DNA of 5,191 nt from Lachnospiraceae bacterium (GTDB taxonomy: Bacteria > Bacillota > Clostridia > Lachnospirales > Lachnospiraceae): NCBI GenBank assembly GCA_009774155.1, contig VSNE01000211.1, positions 1-5,191 on the forward strand. Direction: 5' to 3'. The notes beneath the pieces are model-generated. The model was not told the DNA's origin. It saw only the letters and a list, made by a program, of their open reading frames with translations, and made no database searches. Made by a program: the position numbers and the translations under genes. Of this stretch, positions 1-5,035 are shown piece by piece (positions within the stretch are counted from its first letter, which is position 1; each line of letters begins with the position of its first letter).

Positions 1-187
1 AAGGAATCTGTCCTTTCCCCACCACAAGAATCACTTCATCTATTAAATCTGATTTTTCAAATATATCCAGTGAATAGTACAGCACCGGTTTTTCCCTAAT
101 CAGAAGATATTGCTTTGCCAGAGTTTTTCCCATCCGCTTTCCGCGTCCTCCGGCCAATACAACTGCTACACAGCGCGCCTTTTCCAT
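1..187 (-). CDS. ispD: IspD, 2-C-methyl-D-erythritol 4-phosphate cytidylyltransferase (N-terminal part, cut by window edge)
   Basis: IspD transfers CMP from CTP to 2-C-methyl-D-erythritol 4-phosphate, the third step of the cytosolic MEP isoprenoid pathway. Only the first 62 codons are in the window; the gene runs off the left edge. Reading from the ATG at 187, residues 7-20 (VAVVLAGGRGKRMG) form the glycine-rich nucleotide-binding loop of the family. A lysine/KQY motif follows at residues 25-27, then a KPVLYYSLDIFEKSDLIDEVILV stretch in two parts (33-44 and 45-56) that matches the typical IspD strand-helix-strand. The start has a good Shine-Dalgarno (GGAGAGG, 5-6 nt upstream) and lies 9 nt after the tsaD stop, so it is probably the last visible gene of that operon. 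The sister cytidylyltransferase TarI (ribitol phosphate) shares the N-terminal motif and cannot be fully excluded from the fragment. The extended match favours IspD. Confidence 0.85.
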   Translation of the reverse strand, partial: MEKARCVAVVLAGGRGKRMGKTLAKQYLLIREKPVLYYSLDIFEKSDLIDEVILVVGKGQIP

Positions 188-196
188 ATCCCTCTC

Positions 197-1225
197 CTAC
201 CGTTCACCCAACTGCAGATTCGGAACTGCATTCAAATCCAGTCCGTGTCTGGTTCCATTCATATATTCATAGTATGCCGCTGCCCCGATCATCGCCGCGT
301 TATCTGTGCACAAAGCCGGAGACGGATAGCAAAGCGGAATCCTTTCTCTCTCGCACGCATCCTTCATTGCCTGTCTTAAGGCCGAGTTGGATGCCACTCC
401 TCCCGCCAGAGCCAGCTTCGGTATCCCATAATCTTTGACCGCCTGAAGGGCATGGGATACCAGCACATCACAGACCGCTTTCTGGAAGGAGGCTGCAATA
501 TCCGCTTCTCTGAGCGTCTCCCCCTTCATTCTGCAGCCGTTGATATGATTCAGAACTGCGGACTTCACACCGCTGAAGCTGAAATCATAGGGCGCATCCT
601 CCACCTTTGCACGCGGAAAATGAATCGCATCCGGATTTCCTTCTTTTGAAAGCTTGTCAATCTTCGGCCCTCCCGGATAGCCAAGCCCGATTGCCCTGGC
701 CACCTTATCAAATGCCTCCCCGGCTGCATCATCTCTCGTTCTGCCAATCACCTCATATTTTCCATAGTCACGGACTACTACCAGATGGGTATGTCCTCCG
801 GATACCACCAGACAGATAAAGGGCGGCTCCAAATCTTTATTTTCAATATAATTGGCGGAAATATGTCCCTCAATATGATGCACTCCCACCAGCGGCAGAT
901 TAGCTGCATAGCTGATTGCCTTTGCCTCCGCAACGCCTACCAGAAGAGCTCCCACCAGACCCGGCCCATAGGTGACTCCGACTGCATCCAGATCCTTTAA
1001 TCCAACATTGGCGCGATCCAGAGCTTCCTGAATTACATAGTTTATCTTTTCAATATGCTTTCTTGATGCAATTTCCGGCACTACTCCGCCGTACAGAGTA
1101 TGCAGGGCAATCTGTGAGAAAATAACATTGGACAGCACTTCCCGTCCGTTCCTTACAACTGCTGCCGCAGTCTCGTCGCATGAGCTTTCAATTGCCAGAA
1201 TTAAAATATCTTTCTTCTCTTTCAC
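197..1225 (-). CDS. tsaD: TsaD, tRNA N6-adenosine threonylcarbamoyltransferase (t6A37)
   Basis: TsaD (Kae1/YgjD/Gcp family, ASKHA fold) transfers the threonylcarbamoyl group from threonylcarbamoyl-AMP to A37 of ANN-decoding tRNAs, working in the cytoplasm with TsaB and TsaE. From the GTG start the protein is 342 aa, the usual family length. Residues 10-24 (LAIESSCDETAAAVV) form the first phosphate-binding segment. GGVVPEIASR is at 46-55, the metal-binding HIEGH motif at 117-121 (His117, His121) and SGGHTHL at 142-148. DDAAGEAFDKVA is at 165-176, YPGGP at 183-187, and the late metal ligand Asp308 lies in CTDNAAMIG; all expected motifs are intact. A longer in-frame start (TTG at 1243) exists, but the GTG at 1225 has the better-spaced Shine-Dalgarno and begins 1 nt after the rnz stop. 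The product would then start MKEKKDILILAIESSCDET, close to known homologues. tsaB and tsaE lie upstream in the same direction. Confidence 0.97.
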   Translation of the reverse strand: MKEKKDILILAIESSCDETAAAVVRNGREVLSNVIFSQIALHTLYGGVVPEIASRKHIEKINYVIQEALDRANVGLKDLDAVGVTYGPGLVGALLVGVAEAKAISYAANLPLVGVHHIEGHISANYIENKDLEPPFICLVVSGGHTHLVVVRDYGKYEVIGRTRDDAAGEAFDKVARAIGLGYPGGPKIDKLSKEGNPDAIHFPRAKVEDAPYDFSFSGVKSAVLNHINGCRMKGETLREADIAASFQKAVCDVLVSHALQAVKDYGIPKLALAGGVASNSALRQAMKDACERERIPLCYPSPALCTDNAAMIGAAAYYEYMNGTRHGLDLNAVPNLQLGER

Positions 1226-1226
1226 A

Positions 1227-2141
1227 CTATTCTTCCTTTTCAAAATCCAGTTCCACAGATTTGCGATCCCTGCCCGCCTTTGCCGAAGGAAAGATTTTCC
1301 TTACCCCGTCCATATATTCCTCGGGATGAATAAGCGACGGACTGTAATGAGTCAGCCACAGTTCCTTTACCCGGGCCGCCTTTGCCAGCCTCGCAGCCTC
1401 ATAAAAAGTCATATGTTTATATTCCTTTGCCTTTGCTTCTTTATCCTTCTCGCCGTACATTCCCTCGCAGATAAACAAATCCGAATACATCGCATGATCT
1501 ACAATTGACTGTGTCGGCCTTGTATCCGTACAGTAGGTCAGCTTAATTCCCTTCCTCTGTTCGCCAAGCACCATATCCGGAGTATAGAGCATATTTTCTC
1601 CCGCAACCGTCTCGCCTTTCTGAAGGCGGTTCCAGTACAGCTTAGGTATATTCAGCTCCAATGCCCTTTCCAGCCGGAATTTCCCCGCGCGATCCAGCTC
1701 CAGTGTATAACCATAGCAAAGCACATTATGATTCACCCGAAATGCCTTCAGACGGTAACCGTTCAGAGCAAACTCTTCCTCCGGCCCGTTGATTTCCCTG
1801 AATATAATCGGAAACGGCAGTTCAGGGGCAATCACTCTCAGCGCGCTGACCACCCGCTCCAGACCCTTTGGCCCAATCATAGTCAGCGGCTCTGTACGCT
1901 CCGCATTTCCCATCGTCAGAAGCAGTCCCGGCAGACCGCTGATATGGTCTCCATGATAATGAGTAAAACAGATAACATCAATGGGCTTAAAGCTCCAGCC
2001 CTTTTCCTTGATGGTAATTTGTGTTCCCTCCCCGCAGTCAATCAGCAGACTGCTTCCATTGTAACGCACCATCAGCGAAGTCAAAAAGCGATAAGGAAGC
2101 GGCATCATCCCGCCGCTTCCAAGCAAACAAATATCCAGCAT
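1227..2141 (-). CDS. rnz: RNase Z (tRNase Z), tRNA 3'-end endonuclease
   Basis: RNase Z is a cytosolic zinc-dependent metallo-beta-lactamase-fold nuclease that cuts the 3' trailer from precursor tRNAs, mainly those without an encoded CCA. The 304-aa product has the family length. The metal centre is complete: HYHGDH at residues 61-66 (His61, His63, Asp65, His66), His138 in RVNHNV, Asp206 in TDTRP and His265 in WLTHYSP. The HMT motif is at 243-245 after a KEYK segment, and CEGMYGE is at 225-231. The region around 150-180 (AGKFRLERALELNIPK, then NRLQKGETV) corresponds to the segment near the tRNA-binding exosite. The N-terminus reads LLGSGGMMPLP rather than the Bacillus-like GTSAGVP, a variant I have seen in clostridial homologues. 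ATG at 2141 follows AGGAGAG with good spacing and lies 8 nt after the stop of the small zinc-ribbon-like gene. The stop is 1 nt before the tsaD GTG. Confidence 0.96.
   Translation of the reverse strand: MLDICLLGSGGMMPLPYRFLTSLMVRYNGSSLLIDCGEGTQITIKEKGWSFKPIDVICFTHYHGDHISGLPGLLLTMGNAERTEPLTMIGPKGLERVVSALRVIAPELPFPIIFREINGPEEEFALNGYRLKAFRVNHNVLCYGYTLELDRAGKFRLERALELNIPKLYWNRLQKGETVAGENMLYTPDMVLGEQRKGIKLTYCTDTRPTQSIVDHAMYSDLFICEGMYGEKDKEAKAKEYKHMTFYEAARLAKAARVKELWLTHYSPSLIHPEEYMDGVRKIFPSAKAGRDRKSVELDFEKEE
1232..1238 (-). promoter_or_regulatory. Shine-Dalgarno site deciding the tsaD start
   Basis: The transcript carries AAGGAAG here, inside the last codons of rnz, 6 nt before GTG at 1225. The alternative TTG at 1243 lies upstream of this site and has no comparable purine run before it. 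The placement suggests rnz-tsaD translational coupling. Confidence 0.7.
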
Positions 2142-2149
2142 AGTCTCTC

Positions 2150-2398
2150 CTACAGAAGCTCTGTCTCTTCCTCCACCATGACAGGAATACAGAACCCTCC
2201 GGTCAGACGCTCATAGCATGCCTCACACAAATCAAAGGAATGCTTTTCACCATCCTTCCCGGAAAAATAGTTCCATTGGGCTTCCCCCTGGAATACACCT
2301 TCCTGCACGATTCCATTTTCCAGTTTTAATTCCCGTCCGCACTGATTGCAGACGATTTTTTCTAATGTTCTTTTATCACGATTCAGATACTGACGCAT
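2150..2398 (-). CDS. Small conserved-looking protein with two CxxC motifs (possible zinc-binding), function unknown
   Basis: I do not recognise a named family for this 82-aa protein. It has CNQCG at residues 17-21 and CEAC at 58-61, the spacing of a two-knuckle zinc ribbon. Between them is a hydrophilic/aromatic segment with EGVFQGEAQWNYFSGKDGEKH (residues 33-53, aromatics Trp42, Tyr44, Phe45). The C-terminus is acidic (EEETELL), and there is no signal peptide or membrane segment, so it is probably cytoplasmic. Translation most likely starts at ATG 2398, which has an ideal AAGGAGG site. An in-frame ATG at 2425 would add nine residues, but the ribosome site lies downstream of it. The stop is 8 nt before rnz, so it is very likely co-transcribed with rnz, tsaD and ispD. 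A role in RNA or tRNA metabolism is only a guess from context. The regular coding frame, strong RBS and paired cysteines make it a real gene rather than a chance ORF. Confidence 0.8.
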   Translation of the reverse strand: MRQYLNRDKRTLEKIVCNQCGRELKLENGIVQEGVFQGEAQWNYFSGKDGEKHSFDLCEACYERLTGGFCIPVMVEEETELL

Positions 2399-2406
2399 AC
2401 TTTTAT

Positions 2407-2413
2407 CCTCCTT
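2407..2413 (-). promoter_or_regulatory. Shine-Dalgarno site deciding the start of the small CxxC protein
   Basis: A full AAGGAGG lies 8 nt before ATG 2398. Because it sits inside the longer reading frame that begins at ATG 2425, it argues for the shorter 82-aa product. Confidence 0.75.
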
Positions 2414-2465
2414 TTGTGCCTCCATTGTGCCATGGTTTCACACATAATGAAATAGGATATTGCTG

Positions 2466-2489
2466 GTCGATATCCGGTCATGTATCGAC
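2466..2489 (-). repeat. Inverted repeat in the rimI / small-protein gap
   Basis: A perfect 7-bp inverted repeat (GTCGATA / TATCGAC, 10-nt loop) begins 5 nt after the rimI stop. In the direction of transcription it is followed by CCAGCAATATCC, with no T-run, so it does not look like a standard intrinsic terminator. It could be a weak RNA hairpin (3'-end stabiliser, processing site), a protein-binding dyad or chance. The 95-nt gap around it is the only sizeable break between the tsaE-tsaB-rimI genes and the downstream genes, and I see no convincing -35/-10 pair in it. Confidence 0.35.
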
Positions 2490-2493
2490 GGCC

Positions 2494-2934
2494 TCAGACT
2501 GCGGAAAATCTCTTCCACATAATCAGGGCATCCTCCACAGGTTTCTCATAAAAACGCTTCCGTATGCCTTCCTGTACAAAGCCAAGCTGCTTATATACAC
2601 AGACAGCCGCCTCATTGCCGGCCCGTACCTCCAGAGTAAACGCAAGGATGCCAAGATGCCTCCCTTCCTCCAGGAGCGCTCTTACCAGCGCTTTTCCAAG
2701 ACCCTTCCCGCGGTATCTTTCATCTATAACAATATTGGTAATATTGCCTTCCTCCAACACCCGGAAAAATCCTCCATAGCCAACCGCCTCCCCCTCTTTT
2801 TCCACAACAAGAAACAAATACTCCGGACGTTTCAGGCTCTGCTTTAAGCTCTTTGCTGACCAGGGAACCGAAAAATATTTTCTCTCCAGTTCTGCAATTT
2901 GGGGAATATCATTTTCACACATCCTGCGGATCAT
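2494..2934 (-). CDS. rimI: RimI-type GNAT N-alpha-acetyltransferase
   Basis: RimI is a GNAT acetyltransferase that uses acetyl-CoA to acetylate the N-terminal residue of ribosomal protein S18; some bacterial RimI enzymes act on other proteins. The 146-aa product carries the acetyl-CoA loop RYRGKGLG at residues 73-80 (R/QxxGxG/A motif). It is preceded by the beta-4 strand EGNITNIVIDE (62-72) and followed by TLEVRAGNEAAVCVYKQLGF (100-119), which holds the likely catalytic Glu102 and Tyr114. The start at ATG 2934 is chosen because GGAGG lies 6 nt upstream and the product begins like family members (MIRRMCENDIPQIAELE). Upstream in-frame codons run to 2985 but only read through the tsaB tail. It overlaps tsaB by 20 nt, the common tsaB-rimI arrangement in bacteria. 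The acetyltransferase class is certain; the S18 substrate is inferred from synteny and similarity. Confidence 0.92.
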   Translation of the reverse strand: MIRRMCENDIPQIAELERKYFSVPWSAKSLKQSLKRPEYLFLVVEKEGEAVGYGGFFRVLEEGNITNIVIDERYRGKGLGKALVRALLEEGRHLGILAFTLEVRAGNEAAVCVYKQLGFVQEGIRKRFYEKPVEDALIMWKRFSAV

Positions 2935-3700
2935 ATATTTCCTCCGATGCGGACGGCTGTTTTTCCGTTCTTTTCTGTTCTGCACGCTCCCGCTCTGCCT
3001 GCGACAGCCGCAGATAGTCCGGCTGGTGTTCTGCCGCAGTCTGGAATCTTCCTTCTTTAAAATACTGAATCGCCAGCGCTCCTATTGCTCCTGCCCTCTG
3101 CTTATTCAGATGCGCCGGAGCAAAGGAAAAGCTTTTGCCGCCGGCTCTAAGCTCCGCCATCAGTATCTCGGTCAGTTTATGTCTGTATACAGGGACACCG
3201 TCTCCAAGAAAAATCACATTTCTTTTCATACGGCACAGCTTTTCAGCAATTTCCCGAATACTCACCGCCATCTGTGGCTCTATTGCTGTCAGATGGTTAT
3301 CCCGAAATTCATAGATGCCTGTATAGACTTGATTTCTCCTGGCATCCATCAGCGGGCAGATGACCCCATCGGTTCCATACAGATTATATGCAAGCCCGTC
3401 CACCGTAGGAACCGCTATCAGCGGCTTGCCCAAAGCCAGGCCCAGCCCCTTTGCCGTAGCGGAACCGATCCTCAGTCCGGTAAACGACCCCGGCCCCGCT
3501 GCCACCGCGACAGCATCAATGGTACTCAGATCCAGTTCAATCATTTTTGCAATCTCATCCAGCATGGGAAGCAGCGTCTGAGAATGAGTTTTCTTATAGT
3601 TTACTGTATATTCCGCCAGCAGACTGCTGTCCAGTCCGTCCTCCTCCACAACAGCTACAGAGGCAACCAGTCCGGAGCTGTCCAAAGCTAATATTTTCAT
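2915..3700 (-). CDS. tsaB: TsaB, t6A biosynthesis scaffold protein
   Basis: TsaB (YeaZ) is the inactive ASKHA-fold paralogue of TsaD. It dimerises with TsaD and recruits TsaE, and is required for bacterial t6A37 formation in the cytoplasm. The 261-aa product shows ILALDSS at residues 3-9, KTHSQTLLPMLDE at 37-49 and the signature AVAAGPGSFTGLRIG at 65-79. The KPLIAVPTVDGLAYN segment and a late QPDYLRLSQAERE match the family end. It lacks the TsaD metal motif, as expected. It is longer than the usual 220-240 aa because of a highly charged tail after QAERE (about 25 residues rich in Glu, Lys and Arg), and that tail carries the rimI ribosome-binding site. ATG 3700 overlaps the tsaE stop as ATGA (4 nt) and has only a distant GGAG, so its translation is probably coupled to tsaE. 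Confidence 0.95.
   Translation of the reverse strand: MKILALDSSGLVASVAVVEEDGLDSSLLAEYTVNYKKTHSQTLLPMLDEIAKMIELDLSTIDAVAVAAGPGSFTGLRIGSATAKGLGLALGKPLIAVPTVDGLAYNLYGTDGVICPLMDARRNQVYTGIYEFRDNHLTAIEPQMAVSIREIAEKLCRMKRNVIFLGDGVPVYRHKLTEILMAELRAGGKSFSFAPAHLNKQRAGAIGALAIQYFKEGRFQTAAEHQPDYLRLSQAERERAEQKRTEKQPSASEEIYDPQDV
2941..2945 (-). promoter_or_regulatory. Shine-Dalgarno site deciding the rimI start, inside tsaB
   Basis: GGAGG lies 6 nt before ATG 2934 and within the last codons of tsaB, so rimI is probably translationally coupled to tsaB. It rules against the longer in-frame start near 2985. Confidence 0.7.
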
Positions 3701-4143
3701 ATCTGTCGCGTCTCCAATCCTTCTATGCCTTTTACCGTGATCCTCCGGTAGTCAAAACCCTTTTCCGGAGCCTTTTCAATGGTCACACGGCAGATGTCTT
3801 CCGGCAAAATCTCCTCTATCAGATTTGCCCACTCGATCAGGCATACCCCATCTCCATAAAAATAGTCCTCATAGCCAATCTCATCCATCTCTTCGATATC
3901 CCCAATCCGATATACGTCAAAATGGTAAAGCGGCAGACGGCCCTCCCCATACACCTTTAGGATCGTAAATGTAGGACTGTTGACAGGAGTTTCAATCCCA
4001 AGCCCTTTTGCCAAACCCTGGGTAAAAACTGTTTTCCCCGCCCCAAGCTCTCCCACCAGCGACAGAACCATTCCCGGTTTTGCTGTCTCTCCTATCCTTT
4101 TTCCGGCGGCAAATGTTTCCTCGGCACAAAATGTTTCTATCAT
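3697..4143 (-). CDS. tsaE: TsaE, t6A biosynthesis P-loop ATPase
   Basis: TsaE (YjeE) is a small P-loop ATPase that binds the TsaB-TsaD complex, and its ATP hydrolysis is needed for repeated t6A synthesis cycles. The 148-aa product is of normal length. The Walker A motif GELGAGKT is at residues 31-38 (Lys37, Thr38), the NSPTF switch segment at 55-59, and HFDVYR at 74-79. The conserved LIEWA (Glu104, Trp105) is at 102-106; all key family motifs are present. ATG 4143 is preferred because GGGAG lies 6 nt upstream. An upstream in-frame TTG (4161) falls in the T-run of the preceding terminator and has no ribosome site. It is the first gene of the tsaE-tsaB-rimI operon, with a good promoter about 45-75 nt upstream of the start. 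Confidence 0.96.
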   Translation of the reverse strand: MIETFCAEETFAAGKRIGETAKPGMVLSLVGELGAGKTVFTQGLAKGLGIETPVNSPTFTILKVYGEGRLPLYHFDVYRIGDIEEMDEIGYEDYFYGDGVCLIEWANLIEEILPEDICRVTIEKAPEKGFDYRRITVKGIEGLETRQI

Positions 4144-4159
4144 ATAACTCTCCCAAAAC

Positions 4160-4198
4160 AAAAAATGCTACAATCATATATCCATGGTGATTGTAGCA
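4160..4198 (-). terminator. Intrinsic terminator of ribU (dyad also contains the tsaE -10)
   Basis: A perfect 11-bp inverted repeat (TGCTACAATCA at 4166-4176, complement at 4188-4198, 11-nt loop) is followed on the minus strand by six T residues (4165-4160) and, after one G, four more. It starts 28 nt after the ribU stop and suits termination of the ribU transcript. The stem is AU-rich (4 G-C pairs of 11), so termination may be partial. On the plus strand the dyad is followed by a looser T-rich stretch, but there is no gene there to terminate. Confidence 0.75.
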
Positions 4199-4218
4199 CA
4201 TTTCTTTTTTAAAGACAA
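4190..4218 (-). promoter_or_regulatory. Predicted extended -10 promoter of the tsaE-tsaB-rimI operon
   Basis: Reading the minus strand, -35 TTGTCT (4218-4213, 4 of 6 matches to consensus) is followed by exactly 17 nt. The -10 is TACAAT (4195-4190, 5 of 6), preceded by the TGn extension (TGC). An A-rich spacer follows the -35. Transcription should begin near 4185-4182, giving an untranslated leader of about 40 nt before tsaE. The -10 lies inside the upstream arm of the terminator dyad at 4198-4166, so the initiated transcript would lack that arm and should not be ended by the hairpin. Prediction is from consensus match only. Confidence 0.65.
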
Positions 4219-4226
4219 TCCTGACT

Positions 4227-4856
4227 CTAGCGGGTTCCTTTCAGAATCGGACTGATATGCTTATAAAGCAGGATTGTGATGACAGATACCAGGAATCCCT
4301 TCACGATATTAAAGGGTGCAACCGCCAAAAGTACAAAGGTCCAGACTCCGTTGATACCCGGATTGATGGCTGTCCCCATCTCGATAAACACCTCTATAGG
4401 CATGCCGAATGCCTTGGAGTATGCCGGAAGCAGAACCAGCGCATTGATAAACAGTCCCGCAATGGTCATGGCAATCGTACCGGCGGCAAGCCCGAGGACA
4501 GCGTTCCTGCGGCTTTTCTTTGCTTTATAAATCAGTGCGGCCGGTACAACAAATGCGCAGCCGAAAATGAAATTCGCAAACTCCCCTACAAACGCCGTGT
4601 CCGTTCCGTTAATAACCAGATTCAGAAGGATCTTAATAAGCTCAGCCATGACGCCCGCCACAGGTCCGAGCGCAAATGCTCCGACCAGGATCGGGACCTC
4701 GCTGAAATCCAGCTCATAAAAGCTGGGCGCTATAAAGGGAAGCGGAAATTCAAAGAGCATCAGGATTACGGATATGGCGGATAACATACCGACAGAGACC
4801 CTTGTTCTAAGCCCGCTGCTCATCGCTGTGTTTCTGGCTGCTGTTGTAGTTTTCAT
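4227..4856 (-). CDS. ribU: RibU-type riboflavin ECF transporter, substrate-binding (S) component
   Basis: RibU is the membrane S-component that binds riboflavin and works with a shared energising module (EcfA, EcfA', EcfT) encoded elsewhere. The 209-aa product is strongly hydrophobic, with about six membrane segments. The first is near residues 22-46, and the last is VKGFLVSVITILLYK near the C-terminus. The segment FYELDFSEVPILVGAFALGP (46-65) is a hallmark of RibU proteins and contacts the ligand in known structures. The basic C-terminus (KGTR) and loops such as KAKKSRR suit the positive-inside rule. ATG 4856 is chosen because AAAGGAG lies 7 nt upstream. The open frame continues upstream to 5048 through the leader, but that part crosses the terminator and riboswitch and is not protein-like. 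The FMN riboswitch upstream supports riboflavin specificity and predicts repression when FMN is plentiful. The genome must encode an ECF module, which is not in this window. Confidence 0.93.
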   Translation of the reverse strand: MKTTTAARNTAMSSGLRTRVSVGMLSAISVILMLFEFPLPFIAPSFYELDFSEVPILVGAFALGPVAGVMAELIKILLNLVINGTDTAFVGEFANFIFGCAFVVPAALIYKAKKSRRNAVLGLAAGTIAMTIAGLFINALVLLPAYSKAFGMPIEVFIEMGTAINPGINGVWTFVLLAVAPFNIVKGFLVSVITILLYKHISPILKGTR

Positions 4857-4863
4857 AGTTGTT

Positions 4864-4870
4864 CTCCTTT
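4864..4870 (-). promoter_or_regulatory. Shine-Dalgarno site deciding the ribU start
   Basis: AAAGGAG lies 7 nt before ATG 4856. It excludes the longer in-frame starts in the leader. It lies well downstream of the terminator, so control is more likely by transcription termination than by direct hiding of this site. Confidence 0.75.
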
Positions 4871-4929
4871 CAACACTCAAGAGATTCCACTGAATTGAAT
4901 GGGGAATACTTCTTCCCTGTTCGCCGCGC

Positions 4930-4971
4930 GGGGCGCAGGCTGCGGCAGCAGCTGATTTCCTTATGCGCCCC
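4930..4971 (-). other. GC-rich two-part hairpin in the ribU leader
   Basis: Between the terminator and ribU, GGGGCGCA (4971-4964) can pair perfectly with TGCGCCCC (4937-4930). Inside it, GCTGC (4952-4948) pairs with GCAGC (4943-4939) around a 4-nt loop. There is no T-run after it, so it is not a second intrinsic terminator. It would form only in read-through transcripts. Its role is unknown: it could protect the mRNA 5' end after processing, or be incidental. Confidence 0.45.
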
Positions 4972-4978
4972 TGTGCAT

Positions 4979-5008
4979 AAAAAATCCCCGGATCTGCAAG
5001 ATCCGGGG
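4979..5008 (-). terminator. Intrinsic terminator of the FMN riboswitch (expression platform)
   Basis: A perfect 10-bp stem (CCCCGGATCT with AGATCCGGGG, 3-nt loop TGC) is followed by one A and six T residues on the minus strand, a strong textbook intrinsic terminator. It begins 28 nt after the riboswitch end and stands 122 nt before the ribU start. Its position fits a transcriptional OFF switch: FMN binding lets this hairpin form and stops transcription before ribU. Confidence 0.93.
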
Positions 5009-5035
5009 CATAATGTACGCATTGGTTATGCAACG

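Noticed and set aside
1728..2216. Plus-strand open frame of 162 codons
   Set aside because: It lies opposite the well-supported rnz gene and has the His/Ser/Gln-rich composition of a shadow frame.
2420..2470. Possible promoter upstream of the small CxxC gene
   Set aside because: The best pairs (TCGACC with TTATGT, TTCATT with CACAAT) match consensus at only 3-4 of 6 positions, so no promoter is called.
2218..2847. Plus-strand open frame of 209 codons
   Set aside because: It runs opposite rimI and the small CxxC gene, has low-complexity composition with no recognisable domain, and the minus-strand genes with clear motifs explain the DNA.
3026..3691. Plus-strand open frame of 221 codons
   Set aside because: It is antisense to tsaB, which has strong family motifs; the product resembles no family I know and lacks a good ribosome site.
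4961..4978. Five-codon ORF (ATG to TAA) directly after the riboswitch terminator, as a leader peptide
   Set aside because: It is too short, has no well-placed ribosome site and no informative codon run; chance is the simpler reading.
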